A stretch of 64,000 nt of DNA from Liolophura sinensis (taxonomy: Eukaryota > Mollusca > Polyplacophora > Chitonida > Chitonidae). This document shows, in pieces, positions 9,828 through 21,806 of this stretch; the first letter of the stretch is position 1; every line of letters starts with the position of its first letter. The translations under genes were made by a program, and so were the position numbers. The stretch is from positions 23,729,513-23,793,512 of the forward strand of contig NC_088304.1 in assembly GCF_032854445.1 (NCBI RefSeq). The letters run 5' to 3'. A model generated the notes under the pieces. That model was not told the DNA's origin and did no database searches. It worked only from the letters and a program-made list of their open reading frames with translations.

Positions 9828-12800
9828 ACCAGACATTACAATTCGATGAATAAATAAGATTCGCCTGCACACAGAAAAGAAGAAAACCGGTTTGACCTAT
9901 GCATATATTTAAAAAATAAAATAAATAAATAAAATAACAGGTGTTTGGGTTTTTTGCGAATAAACTAATTCTTTTGATGTCTTCAAGCATATGTGTATAC
10001 GTGCACTGCATTTAACATATATTTTCAAAACAATTGCATAAGACGTTGTATGAAGGCCGCTGAACATAAAATTCGGATCTGACACGGAAACCTGTTTTAA
10101 TGTAAAACTGTTCATCAGTTTGAAATATTTCAAATAATGTAAGCCCCAGGATCCTGTACTCTTGAACTTATAGACAGATCTACAAATGGCGTTCGAAGTT
10201 TTCAGCCAAGTTCAATCAAGCCTACAGTTTTATTGTATATATTATAAATACATAAAAAAAAATTTTCAGTTTTTTTTATTTTTGTTATTATTTAATAGTA
10301 AGACATATATACAGTGTATAGCAGTATGTACGTGCAACTAAATTATCAGTGACAGTGTTTTAAGGAAATGGTCCACATGCATGTATGTATACAGTCGTAG
10401 GCATATACATGTGCGGTATACGACAGATGTAGACCTACAGTAGACCCTATACAAGCGTTGAGCTATGCAATAAGTACATGAATATCAGCAGGCCAACTAA
10501 ATAAGACAACAGATGTCGGCGGACACGGCCGGGCCTGAGGGTACGTGGCAATTTATAGTCGGTCATGATTATATGTACCGACTAGGCCTATTTATACTAG
10601 TCAGGCAAACGTAAATAGTGCTTGACAGCCGTATATATAGATATACATGGGTTGGCTACCTGATCAATAAAAAGCCTAACAAAAAAGTCGATACTGTAAC
10701 TCATGCCAATATATTTCTTTGGCAGGTAAAAGATTCAAATGCATGACATTTTAACATACAGGTATTACAAACCAATAAATATTTCTCAACACTTTTTAAC
10801 ACCACTATTTTTATATGCCGTGAATTACAGTGCTGGTAATGAACTGAAAATAATCCCAGGTGGTCAATTAAGCCACCTGATCGTGACTGGGATGACAAGG
10901 TTACCTCCCTTGCCCTTGTGGTATCTGCAGTGTTGTTGATTCACGGCCACAACCCAGCGCCGTTTACACCTGTACGCTGTCCAGGTAAACAATGTGATAG
11001 GTTCATTAGTGAGGCTTACCTGAGGACTTTACACAAGGATTATGACTCAAAACAGTTGTTAAATGTGAAGCTAACTGCTAGTGTGTTAAAACAAGTGGGA
11101 ATATACGAGTGAAGTAAGTCGATGAGAAAGTGGGCGAGCCCTTTGGGCCGTTTGGTTTGAGGCTATCTAAATAACGGGCCCAGATACAAGATGGCGGTGC
11201 TAAACAGCGGCACTATGTACGGGACAGTGTGATACCAGAGGGTTATAATGTGGATTTGTACGATTGGAGAAGGCTCAGCGACCTTGTGTCCACGGGAGAT
11301 ACTGTGAGTGTGGACACCATTGAGTCTAAACAAATTACCATGGAGGTGGGAGCGATGCAAACCGCTGGACAGGTGAGTAAGATCGAATTCAGACAGCGTC
11401 GCCAAACTTTGTCGGATCACCTGTAATTGTACTGGCGACGTTGTGCAGTGACACCGCAGAACATGATGTGACGCGTATTTGGCTATGTACTCTCTCATTG
11501 TATCAGGCCATTTGTAGAAGTTGTGGTCTAAACTACGCGGTTAACAATTTAACATGTTTACCAAAAAACATTTGTTTTTTTTTTGTTTTTTTTTTTGTAT
11601 TTGTAGCGGTAGATGAATATTACACTGAGTACAGTTTGCTGCTGTTGTTGTTGCAGTCATGCAAAGCCCTTTTCATCACCTGTATACACCAAATAAGTAA
11701 ATTTCGTCGGATTATAATACAAGACAACTCGGTTTATTTATTTTATTTGTTTCAACAGAAATTAATGTTAAACTTCTAAGTATTAAGTGAATCAGCTATT
11801 ATTTCAATCCTCCAGTCATCAGTTCATGCTGACCGCAATCCTATACAATGATGACAGGGGAGGGGGGGGGGGGGAATTACAAGTATGGCATTTAAGAATA
11901 ATCAAATAAATAAATGGTTACAATGCAACTTCTAAGTTTGTTGCCATACATGAATTTGTATCTTTAAGTCAGGTAAAGGATGTTTATAAATTTATAGCTA
12001 CTAAGGTGGTGAGCTCCAAATGATCAGTGGGCCTCAGTACTTGACCGTAGGATAATTGTACTGTAGACATATCACAGTGTGTTTGACTCAGTTGCTGTGG
12101 TATCGTTCTTAATACAGTATAATCATTCACCTTTAAGTTAAGTTAAATGAAATGAACGTTAAAAAACCAGTTCTGACTGATATACAAAAATGTGAGAAAT
12201 GCTCTAATCCATAATTAGACAGAATAGCTTCTTATTTCACTGTGTACGTGAAGGTGTAAGGTTCCTAAAGAAAAAGGAAAGCAGAGTAGATTTATATGAG
12301 ATATAGTAAAGTAGTAAACTGTACAGTTAACTTTCTTGCAATGAAATTTTGGAGTGGTCATTGTCTAGTATAAACCTATGAATTATTTATTTATTTTGAC
12401 TTTTTATTAGTCAGATGCAAATGTACATGTAAATGTTCGTATACCTGTACGATATATACCGTTACACCTTTAAACATTACTATTTTGCTAGATTTTTAGG
12501 GTAAAATCGTATCAAACAGTAGTGTACATGTATGTTTCTGGACTTTCTGATGCTGAAGACCCATGTACTTGCATGGTTCTACCTTCTCAGATTTAAAATA
12601 ATATGCTAAGACTAATAGTATACCATTGCAATATCAGTAGTTTATATTAGCTATTATTACCACTTAGTACAAACGTACAGGTGCATGTAGTAATGTACAT
12701 GCACCGATCGTGTTCACTGACTGTTGTTACTCCTGTACATTATCATATACAGGAGGCAAATTCCTCTCCAGATCAGCTGTACAAGCCTTAATCTTACTCA

Positions 12801-13358
12801 ACACATAAATCCTACCTTTAATAATGACAGGGTAGAGACACATATCTGGTACCTGTTTTATTGATAAGGTGCTTGCTGTGTAGTGGTTCTATTTTTTGCA
12901 TACCACACATACCTTTTGTTGGGAAGTTGATTACCCAACAGTGTTACCTGTCTTTTCAGCTGGGCTAACAGATCATTAAAAGCTTTCATTCTCTGCGTAA
13001 TGGGGCTGTTTTGTCAGGTAATAGGCTTACCTGGCCATAGGTGTGAAAGGCCGGCATCAGTACACACAATTACTCTGAGAAAAACGCACCATGTACCTGT
13101 AGGCATTTAGGTGTGCAAACAGTATACTTAAGCTGAATTCCTAGCATTTATCTCTAGACAGGTGTACGTTTATAATTTAACCCTACTCAGTTACATAATG
13201 TCATGTTCTGTGCAAAAATACTGGACCAAAGCACAAGGAAACGTTGGCCATTTTTAATATGCTTAATGTTCATTCATTACAACCTTGAAATCCATTATAT
13301 AGATTTGAATTTTATTTCTGAATCAGTTGTTGGATTGAACCAGAGAAAAAATTATCTA
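9828..13358. other. Unique AT-rich DNA with homopolymers
   Basis: It holds T runs near 11573-11597, a G run near 11858-11873 and the hairpin at 12680. Frames of 111-112 codons at 11163-11498 (minus) and 11441-11779 (plus) cross simple sequence and match nothing known. Confidence 0.5.
12680..12705. repeat. Short perfect hairpin, 10-bp stem, 6-base loop
   Basis: GGTGCATGTA (12680-12689) pairs with TACATGCACC (12696-12705) around GTAATG. A similar near-perfect inverted repeat lies at about 33361-33391. No transcript or motif suggests a function. Confidence 0.6.
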
Positions 13359-13538
13359 TACCCTAATTCGTCAACAGTTTGCATTTGAAAGAGGAACTTT
13401 CAGTGAACTTTTTTGCATATTTTCATGTTGATTTTGGAGGCACAAAATGTGTAATTTTATTAGTTTACACAGAATAATGCCTTCAGGATATGCTTGAATA
13501 AGCACCTCGCGAACATGCGAAAAGGTTGAAGAATTATA
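13359..13538 (-). mobile_element. MITE-D copy 1 (internal deletion)
   Basis: The ends are TACCCTAATTCGTCAAC at the left and GGTTGAAGAATTATA at the right. The core AATAATGCCTTCAGGATATGCTTGAATAAGCACC marks the family. It is shorter than the roughly 215-bp norm because the segment around the ACATTGGTTGGATTGG block is missing. Two long frames on the minus strand run through it and are not genes. Confidence 0.8.
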
Positions 13539-14009
13539 GCACCTGGATTTACAGAGTGGCTTTACAGGTTCAACTTTTTTTGATAGACTGGTCAAAAGTT
13601 GAGTCTTGGTACATATAGTTGTCATTTCTACATGTTCTATATTTGAATAATCTCTTGATGTCATGTACCATGAAGGACGAGTGATACAGAAACTGGATGG
13701 GGTACAATAAAGTTCTGCAATTCCGGCTGTGTGAGACATCCTTCTGCTGGACAGGTGGATGTTGTTCCTTGTATATGGTTATTATGGTTAATGGTGAGGC
13801 TCTGTTGTCTAGTAAAATGAAATATAAGGCCTGTCGGGATATTTTCATATTATGGAGAAAGTGTTGGACATTTTCTGAGTTTTGGAAAAGGAGGAAACCT
13901 GTAATTTTGCAGTTCACCTCCCCTTTTGTTTAAATCCTCACCTTGGCTGTTCTTCTTACTTGTGCCATAGCTATAATTTTGATCACGTAACGTTATGTTA
14001 CTTTTAGTG

Positions 14010-14240
14010 CTCACCTTATGTTGTGTTATACCTGTACTTTTACTTTTCACCTGTACTTTTTGTTACTTTCGTTGTTCACCACACTTTGTTACATCTGTAC
14101 TTTTCCTCCTTTTGCTGTTCAGTTTAGTTTACTTTGTGTTACACCTGAATTTTTCCTGTTCACCTCAGTTTGTGTTACACTTGAATTTTTTCTGTTCACC
14201 TCAGTTTGTGTTACACCTGTACTTCTTGTTCTCTTCACTT
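14010..14240. repeat. Degenerate pyrimidine-rich minisatellite, unit about 36 bp
   Basis: TGTGTTACAC recurs at about 14135, 14171 and 14207 with CACCTCAGTTTGTG between. More degenerate units (GTTACATCTGTAC, GTTATACCTGTAC) extend left to about 14010. The overlapping + strand frames rich in Phe, Leu and Cys come from this T/C-rich repeat. Confidence 0.75.
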
Positions 14241-14813
14241 CATGTTTCTTCTGCGGTTGAGTTCACCTATCTCTGTGCTCCCTCACTTACTTTGCAGCAG
14301 ACAAATTCCTAAGTTGATTATTACCCCTGAGCTTGTGACATTCACCATGCCGCTGTGTTGGGTATGGACATACAGCTGATGTTTGGCAGCTTTATCCCTC
14401 TGTTGATTGTGCAGGGTTTTGTACAGGCTCTGACGGACATTCCTTTCATATGCCTCTACCTGACACACCTGGATCTTAAGTTTTACTTGCAATTTTTTTT
14501 ATCATACCTGGATATATATGTATTATGTCCCAGGTTGACATTTCTATGCTTGCCTCGTCCAGTTGAAGAACTCCACAAGTATATTCAGACATACAAGTTT
14601 GCATACATATATACATGGACATATACATATATAGAAGTACTGCAGTGCTGCATCACGAAATAAAAGCATACAGTAGCTAAATGCACATTATAATATTTAT
14701 GTAATAATGTGACAGTATTTGTACATGTATGTTAGGGGACCTGGTTTTTCCTACATCAGAATTTTGGCCAGGTACATTTATATGTAAGTTGATTAAGACA
14801 CCATACAAATAGG

Positions 14814-15007
14814 GGTAGTCACTGTGAGTTTAAGTCCAGCTCATGCTGCCTTCGGCTGTATCTGGGAAGGTCTGCAGCAACCTGCGGATTGTCGGGGGTT
14901 TCCACTGGTCTATGCCTGGGTTCCGCCCACCTTAATGCTGGCCGCTGTGGTATAAAGTGAAATATTCTTGAGTACGGCGTAAAACTCCAATCAAATAAAT
15001 AAAAAAA
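14814..15007 (+). mobile_element. SINE-A, 5'-truncated
   Basis: It starts just before box B (GTGAGTTTAAGTCCAGCTCATGCTG) and runs through GAAGGTCTG-CAGCAACCTGCGGAT and CTTAATGCTGGCCGC to TTCTTGAGTACGGCGTAAAACTCC and the AATAAATA tail. It is well preserved in the 3' half. Confidence 0.85.
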
Positions 15008-15156
15008 TCAAAAAGGGTTCAATAAAATTAAAACAATAGACCATTTCACTATTGTACAGCATATGTATTTCAGTTCCATACATCTGTGGTGTATTTTTAA
15101 ATTTTTAAAATTTATGAAGACTGTTTAATTCATCTGAAGTTCCCAAATATTATACA

Positions 15157-15389
15157 GGGCCCAGTTGTTTGAAAGTGCATTAGGTAATACTGGTATTAAG
15201 TCATTTTTTATATTTAAAGTTTTAGCCAAACTCTGCAGCTAAAGTCAAAGTGTAACAGCAGCAGTTTTAGTTCCTATTTTATATAATGTTACATAATTCT
15301 TTTAAGCTATGAAGTACAAAATTAAAGACGTGTCTCAAAGGTAAATCTGGTATTAAGTCTTGATCAACCAATTTTGAATAACTGGACCT
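15157..15389. mobile_element. MITE-E copy 1 (unexpanded form)
   Basis: The left end GGGCCCAGTTGTTTGAAA and the right end, reversed, GGTCCAGTTATTCAAAA form inverted repeats. Just inside lie TACTGGTATTAAGTC at the left and TCTGGTATTAAGTCTTG at the right. The centre contains one copy of the segment AAGTCAAAGTGTAACAGCAG to TATAATGTTACATAAT. That segment is the unit amplified 12-fold in the relative at 40376-41413. Confidence 0.75.
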
Positions 15390-15547
15390 AGATGATGCTG
15401 GAGTACATGTACATATTTGACAACAGGATGACGGCATCTGTTCTTGCATTTGTTCAAAAATGCATTAAGATTTAATTTCAGGTGTTCATATTATTTAATC
15501 TAAAAGGGTATTTAATCGATTATGTTTTGTCATGTATGTGACATCAC

Positions 15548-15758
15548 TATCCCTCAACCTTTTCGCATATGAAAGAGTAACTTTCAGTGCAGTTTATGCA
15601 TATTGTTGATTTGATTTTGGAGACAAATCTACATTGGTTGGATTGGTTAGTTTCAGGACTTAAAAGTATAAATGTATCAGTCAACACAGAATATTGCCCT
15701 CAGAATATGCTTGAATAAGCACCTTGCGAACATGTGAAAAGGTTGAAGAATTACAGTA
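15548..15758 (-). mobile_element. MITE-D copy 2
   Basis: It is bounded by TA on both sides. The left end is TATCCCTCAACCTTTTCGC and the right end, reversed, TACTGTAATTCTTCAACC. Family blocks present are GATTTTGGAGACAAA, ACATTGGTTGGATTGG and CAGAATATGCTTGAATAAG. Confidence 0.85.
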
Positions 15759-17073
15759 TTCCTAGTTTTAACTCTAAACTAAAACTATTGTACACCAGTG
15801 GCTTGTCACAGTTTTAACAAATTGGAGTACATTGAAGTACTACGGTAGAGATACATGCTCATATTCATGGTTGGTGATGGCTTCTTTGTGTACATTAGAC
15901 ATACAAATGTTCTGCCTACATGATGAGTGTATTCAAGTGTACATAACGTGGTCTTCATGTGTTGTGTACAGGCATACATGTACAGGTACATGTACTCAAT
16001 ACACAACTATTGTTGGGCATGAATGCCTTTTCAAATGGAGTTGTTAACAGCCTTTAATTATTATTATTCGTCTACATGTAGGGAAGAAAGTTTCGTGATA
16101 ATATTTTTTAATGATCTGAAATTTTTTGAATGAAATTACCCGAAGCATAATTTACATAAGCGTACGTGCCCTCCATATTATAAAGTCCTGCACTTCTCTT
16201 GTCTTAAATCAGAATGGTGGTCACATTTGCGTACCTGACCAGGTATTTGTGATTAGATCACCTTAGATTTGTGATTGATGAGGGCAGTGTGCCCCCAGGT
16301 TTTAACCATGTTAACCCAGCAGTCACCTGTACATGTACACATTTTACCTGTCTGATAGCTTCTGGTAATTAACTTCAAACATACGTGTACCACATAGTAC
16401 ATCCTGTGATTACCTGATGTACATTAACATCAGATTGGATATTTGTTTGCTCTACATTTTCTTCACTAAACAGTTTAACACAAATTTTTTTATTCACTAT
16501 ACACTTTACAGTAACTTTATAAGTTAAATGTAATAGGGTTTACCAGCTGGGGGTTTGAACCAGCGATCTTTAGGCTTTGAGTCCCGCACTTCTACCACTA
16601 GACTGACGCCAGACATGCTATAGGATAGTGCTTATATACTACCCTGTTACTTATGAAATAAGATTCAAGAAAAACTGGTAAAAATGTCTGTACAATTAAG
16701 ATACTAGTCAAAATACAACTGAAAATTTACTCAAAATCTATTGCAGAAGGAAAAAATGGCTCCATATGAATGGGTAGAGCATAAAAATGAAAGAGAGAGG
16801 AAAAAAGCAGAGAGAAAAGGTGTACTACGTGTAACTGCCTTTGCGGTTTGATTTCTTTTCTGTCTTTTTTTCAACCGTTAGCAGAGTTTTGCCTAAAGCT
16901 TTGTATGATTTGATAAAAACACTTAAACGTTTTTTAAGGGCAATAAATAATTTGAGATACATGTACCCTACAAATGGACAGGATGTATATTCAAGGTAAA
17001 TTACATACAAATTTATTCAGTCCTCTTGTATGTTTTTTTTTTTTGTTTTTGTTGTTGTAAAAAGTTGTATTTT
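15759..17073. other. Unique DNA apart from one tRNA-like fragment
   Basis: Besides 16541-16613, no element or gene is recognised. TACATGTA-type strings are frequent (for example 15973-15995). Confidence 0.5.
16541..16613 (-). mobile_element. tRNA-like fragment (tRNA pseudogene or SINE head)
   Basis: On the minus strand, GTCTAGTGGTAGAAGTG resembles a box A and GGTTCAAACCC a box B, with normal tRNA spacing. The anticodon and acceptor stems do not pair well, so I do not call a functional tRNA. No known SINE body follows. Confidence 0.4.
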
Positions 17074-17329
17074 TCTCGCTTGGTGTTCAGCATGAAGGGG
17101 ATAGTGCAACGACTGGTTGACCCGTGTCAGTATAATGGCTGGGGTGGGGCGATTTGCTTACCTTTGGTAAGTCGTCTCAGTGAAGCAGCACTAGATAAAA
17201 GAGTGGTGGAAAACCGTCCTGCACAAGAAGGCACATCACATGCTCTGTAAGGATTCCTTTGATGTCATATGACTAAAAAATTCTAAGTACGACGTTAAAC
17301 CCGAAACACTCACTCAGTCACTCACTCAT
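17074..17329 (+). mobile_element. SINE-C copy 1 (short SINE related to SINE-B)
   Basis: The 5' part shares TCGCTTGGTGTTCAGCATGA and GACTGGTTGACCCGTGTCAG with the SINE-B body. The middle part (GTAAGTCGTCTCAGTGAAGCAGCAC) is unique to this type. The 3' end AAGTACGACGTTAAACCC is again shared with SINE-B. The tail is an (ACTC)n-like repeat rather than (ATAC)n. The 74-codon + strand frame across the 5' half is a by-product. Confidence 0.7.
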
Positions 17330-17471
17330 GTTTTTTTGCCTTTCACATTGTATACTGTACAAGGATATAAAGCTTAAACCGTCTAATTTACTCCTTACAG
17401 AATGTTTTGTGTAGGGCCACTCAGTGTACATTGTGTACTTCTGGATGGGATTCAACCTACATGTGCCTTAA

Positions 17472-17645
17472 AAGAGGGTGGCTTGCTTGCCTTCGGTAAG
17501 GCGTCTCAGTGAAGCAGCACTGGATAAAAGAGCGGTGGAAATCCGGCACATTACATGCACTCTAAAAATTCCTTCGTTGTCACATGACTGAAAAATTATC
17601 AAGTATGACGTTAAACCCCACGAACTCACTCACCCACTCACTCAG
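17472..17645 (+). mobile_element. SINE-C copy 2, 5'-truncated
   Basis: It repeats the unique SINE-C middle block (GTAAGGCGTCTCAGTGAAGC, GATAAAAGAGCGGTGGAAAT) only 150 bases downstream of copy 1 in the same orientation. It ends with ACTGAAAAATTATCAAGTATG, GTTAAACCCC and an (ACTC)n tail. Confidence 0.75.
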
Positions 17646-19280
17646 TCTACATGTAGGTGTTGTCAAACTTGTTAAGTTTCAATTTGTTCAGTTCGTAGTG
17701 GTAAACCTATATCATTAAACCTATTCAAAGATGAGATGTACATGTATAGCAGTGTGTTTTTTATTTTTATTTTTTAATTTATATGCCAGTGGGAATAAAT
17801 TTACAGGTGTGTGTGTAGATACATGTATAAGGTGACACATTATACTCCTTGACATTGTACACTTAAGTCTGTGAACAACACAACACAACGTATTGTACCT
17901 GTAGATGTTTGCAGATGACTTTGTAGATAAGAACGAGTAGATATTTAATTACTGACTCAGCCATGCACACTGATGAGCCAGCCACTATTGTTTTTACGGT
18001 GATGGCATCGTCACCCCATAAAAAATGTCACAACACAAGGAAAGGTCATTCTAATTAATTTTTTGATGGTTTTGAGAAGATTGTATCTGTGCGAATAATA
18101 CAGGTATTATACAGGTATTATACAGGTGTATGTGATGAAGAAGGACAGGATGTGAAGTTGGATTATGTGATGTTCACGTATGAATAACACCATGGCATTT
18201 TCATGCAGCATTTCACACCTGAAGGGGACTTGATTACTTCATGCTTCTCTGATCGTGATTTCAATGTTCATTCAGTCGTGTCTGTTGTTGTGAATAATTT
18301 CGTGTTAAAATTATCACAAGTGTTTTGAAAATTTGTTGACCGTATTCACAAAAAGTTGGCATGAATGCAATTGAAGAAGCATGCAATGCCATAAAATGAT
18401 ACTTAACACCAACCCTTAAGTTTTCCTGACTAGAAGAACTCTTTAAATGGCCTCCAAAGGTGAATTAAGCAATCAGAATCAAGCAAGATATGTCACTGAG
18501 AAATGCTAAGTTTAGGTAAAATGCAGTACTTTTAAATGTTGACTGTCCACATGTTTCAAAAATGTTCAGAATTAAAATTTACTTTTGACTGTTACCTTAC
18601 CAACTTAATACTTGTTTCTGTTACTAATCGTTTTAATGGTAACAATTAATACTTTTTCCTTTTACTCGTCCTTATAATGCTAACGTAATACATGCACTGA
18701 CAATTTAGTGCTTACAGGTTTTATACTGAGTGAAGAGATTGACATTTCCTTTTCTGCTCTGAGTTGTTATGTCAGTTGTCAGTACCGACTATTAAAACCT
18801 GATCTATCTTCAGTAGATTTGCACCTGGTGACTTAATGACATAAGCACATACCTGTAGTGTATAACAGTTAATTCAGGTAATGTACATATGTGCACTATC
18901 CCATACCTTTGACGGTCCTATTTACTTCAGGAATTATGATGTCCCTGGCTTCTGTCCAGAGTAGTTTGCACAACGTAACTGGTTCATATAAATACAGCTT
19001 TTTCCCGGCCGTACAAAGCTTTCAGGTATGGTGGGTTGGCTGTTGACAAAATCACACAAAAGTATCCGGCAGTTTGTAGGATGTTAGGGAAGAAGGGGAT
19101 CAGAATGGTAAACAAATGCAGGGCATTCAGGTAGAGGCTTTAATGGACTTGATCTTGGGCGTATTCTCGGGAGTTCAGTGGATCACTGTCTGGATATATA
19201 TGAATATACATATATCTTTGTGATATATGTAGCTAAATGGGCAAAGTTAAATTGGTATGTGTATCGGTATGTAGTCAGGT
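17646..19280. other. Unique DNA upstream of the coding exon
   Basis: Nothing coding was found. A small triplication of ACAGGTATTAT lies at about 18100-18128. An upstream non-coding exon for the TPR gene could lie here or anywhere to the left, but no signal singles one out. Confidence 0.4.
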
Positions 19281-19505
19281 GCTACATGTATATTCTGTGA
19301 CAGTGGGGGGCCCAGTGTGATTACATTCTGTGACTAGAGGGGGTGTGGAGGGCGGGGGGAGAGGCAGTATATTGCTACACATATATTCTGTTTCTGGACA
19401 GAGGGCCCATTGTGATTATGTTCTGTGACTGAAGGTGGGGGTGGGGGGGGGGGGGGAGGCAATATACATGTATATTCTGTGACGGTGGGGGCCAGTGGTG
19501 TTTAC
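19281..19505. repeat. G-rich minisatellite, unit about 91 bp, 2.5 copies
   Basis: TATTCTGTG-like starts occur at 19291, 19383 and 19473. Each unit carries GGGCCCA-TGTGATTA and a block of G runs, including a 13-base G run near 19444-19456. G runs lie on the + strand, so RNA or the displaced strand could form quadruplexes. Confidence 0.7.
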
Positions 19506-19805
19506 ATTTATTTACATGTACATTTATATGCGGTGACAAGATGGCTTGATGGAGTCCCCGGCATGATTTCTCAAGCATAAGGCATCACCATAAATGCATT
19601 TATGTCAGCGCAGGAATTGACCTGCTGTAAGGGTACAATGTTGTGATACACATGTGATGCAGATAATGTTAAACGCAACTTTATGAAACCCTGAGCAAGC
19701 AAGTAAGCATTCCTTGTAAAATAGTAAATCTTCATAGTACACCTTTAAAATTAACAATGTTCACAACCACCAGAACCTGTACAGAAAGAGACAAAAATAT
19801 CAACA

Positions 19806-19921
19806 CTATTTTCTCAACCTATTTTTTCTATAGTTTTATTAGCCTACAGACAATAATGCCCTCAGAATTTGCTTGATTAAACACTTTGCAAACATGCGAA
19901 AGGGGTTTAAAAATTACGGTA
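19806..19921 (-). mobile_element. MITE-D copy 3 (half-size deletion form)
   Basis: The left end is TATTTTCTCAACC and the right end AAAAATTACGGTA. The core ATAATGCCCTCAGAATTTGCTTGATTAAACAC identifies the family. About 100 central bases are missing. Confidence 0.7.
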
Positions 19922-20640
19922 ATAATTATAATGTAGAAACTGCTGTGTATGATTGTTAAGGAGTTTGTCGTGTGAGTTGATGATTTATGTAAGCTCAGTG
20001 TAATTTATGTGTGTGAGGATGCGGGTAGGTCCTGACTGTTGTCACCCCTGACAGGTAAGGCTGGTTACACTTGTTACTCCGCATACCTGACCCTTTACCT
20101 GTGACACCCCTAAAGGGGAGTACTGCCCACATTTGTCTGGAATGGTTGTGGGAAAGTTCATCAACAAAGCTAGGTAAACAATTTCTGCCAGAATTTTTGT
20201 CGCTTTTGTCACAGTGGCCTTTGATTAGACCAGTTATTCTCCAATTTGTGTCTAAATGTTTATTTACCTGTAAGTGTAAGGCACATCAAAGCACATTGTA
20301 ACTTCTGTTGTAAAATTTTACATACATTTATTTTTGGGGAAAATCAACTGTAGAAACCTCAATCAAATCTGTAATTGTCATGTCTGTTTATCAACATCAG
20401 CCAGTGTTTTTATCACTTTTGTCTACAGTCATGAGAATACTAGTTCAGTTGGGCAGCATGGGTTGAAAAATAAAGGTGGAATCTTACACAGGTGTTTAAT
20501 CATGCGTATCATGTACGTGTACACATAGCAATGGTACTTCCGTTGAACCTCAACTGATTTTATCTGAGGTCGCTGGTTCAAATCCAGCACCTGATGGCAT
20601 GGCTAAGCTTAAGTACAATCATGACAGTACTGAACAACTT

Positions 20641-20992
20641 CTGTGGCCCAATGGTTACAGAGCAGCCACACTTCTAAGTCAGGAATCTAACCCAGGTTGG
20701 GTTATGCCAAAGACCTAAAAAATGGTAGTTGTTGCAGCATCGCTTGGTGCCCAGGCCTTGAGAGGTTAGAGCAAGGGAACAGGACTGGTTGGCCTGGTGT
20801 CACCTAGTATAATGTAACTGGGTGAAGTGTCATGTGTGGTGTAGTCAGCATGATAGTTCAGTGCGGCAGCACTTTGTCGGCATAGACTCGTCCTGCCACA
20901 AGAAGACGCAGTATATGTGTTCACACCTTATGACTCCTGGTTGTGACATGACTGAAACATGGTCATAAGTACACGTAAAAACCCAGACATAC
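20641..20992 (+). mobile_element. SINE-B, full length
   Basis: The tRNA-like head has CCAATGGTTACAGAGC (box A region) and AATCTAACCCAGG (degenerate box B). The body runs GTTGTTGCAGCATCGCTTGGTG, CAGGACTGGTTGGCC and CACAAGAAGACGCAGTATATG. The 3' end is CATAAGTACACGTAAAAACCC. It is inserted immediately upstream of the 53-bp minisatellite. Confidence 0.85.
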
Positions 20993-21363
20993 TCTCTACA
21001 CGCACATATATTAAGTAAATGTACAGTTTTGTATTTTATCTAAACTCTGTACACGCACGTATATTAAGTAAATGTACAGTTTTGTATTTTATCTATACTT
21101 CTGTACACGCACATATTAAGTAAATATACAGTTTTGTATTTTATCTATACTCTGTACACGCACATATATTAAGTGCATGTACAGTTTTGTATTTTATCTA
21201 TACTCTGTACACGCACATATATTAAGTAAATGTACAGTTTTGTATTTTATCTATACTCTGTACACGCACGTATATTAAGTAAATATACAGTTTTGTATTT
21301 TATCTATAGTCTGTACACGCACGTATATTAAATAATATATACAGTTTTGTATTTTATCTAAAC
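20993..21363. repeat. Minisatellite, unit about 53 bp, 7 copies, just upstream of the TPR exon
   Basis: ACGCAC recurs at 21000, 21053, 21107, 21158, 21211, 21264 and 21317 (spacings 51-54). Each unit reads CTGTACACGCAC-TATATTAAGTAAAT-TACAGTTTTGTATTTTATCTA. The array ends 188 bases before the exon, leaving a unique stretch that contains the splice acceptor. Confidence 0.9.
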
Positions 21364-21551
21364 TTTTGCCCAAAACTGAAGTACTTGATTCTGAAATCTC
21401 TGTTGATCTCAGAAAGGCTCCCATATCCCTTCCTAAAAATGTACCTTTTTTGAGCGAACTTTAAAGGCGGAAATATCTAAAATTATGTTGTTACTCTGTA
21501 GTAGTGATTTTTCTGCTCCTTGGACCACATCATTGTTTTCTGTCCACTCAG

Positions 21552-21806
21552 ATGGAGTTGGAGGAGTTAGGGCCAGGTGCAAGACACCGCGCTCTCTTCC
21601 TGGAAAAAATCCAGCACAGCAACGAGGCGATCCAATCCGGTGATTTCCAGACAGCCGTTAAACTCTACACGGAGGCCATCCAGCTGGATCCCACCAATCA
21701 CATTCTCTACAGCAACCGCTCTGCAGCATACATTAAACTTCACCAATATAAGAAGGGTCTGGAAGATGCGCAGAAGTCACGAGACTTAAACCCAAGGTGG
21801 AGCAAG
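21552..21806 (+). CDS. TTC28: Coding exon with two TPR motifs, TTC28-like (partial gene)
   Basis: The exon has 85 codons and starts and ends on codon boundaries. A pyrimidine-rich acceptor (TTGTTTTCTGTCCACTCAG) ends at 21551 and a perfect donor AG|GTAAGT follows 21806. TPR1 spans residues about 16-49 (SNEAI, SGDF, A35, Y39, A42, P47) and TPR2 about 50-83 (ILYSNRSAAY, P81, ending NPRW). Known: TTC28 is a long multi-TPR protein with a CHAT-like domain, linked to midbody and cytokinesis. Its N-terminal TPR pair has the same pattern, including YSNRSAAY and a closing NPKW. STIP1/HOP-type co-chaperones share YSNRSAAY but normally carry Lys at TPR1 position 5, where this exon has Ile20. ATG is the first codon after the acceptor. 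It could be the initiator behind a 5' UTR exon, or an internal Met. Certainty: high for a TPR exon, moderate for TTC28. Confidence 0.78.

Noticed and set aside
16541-16613. Functional tRNA gene
   Set aside because: Box A and B are present but anticodon and acceptor stems do not pair; kept only as a tRNA-like fragment.
20525-20605. tRNA-like sequence with GGTTCAAATCC
   Set aside because: No convincing box A or acceptor stem; adjacent SINE-B has its own head further right.
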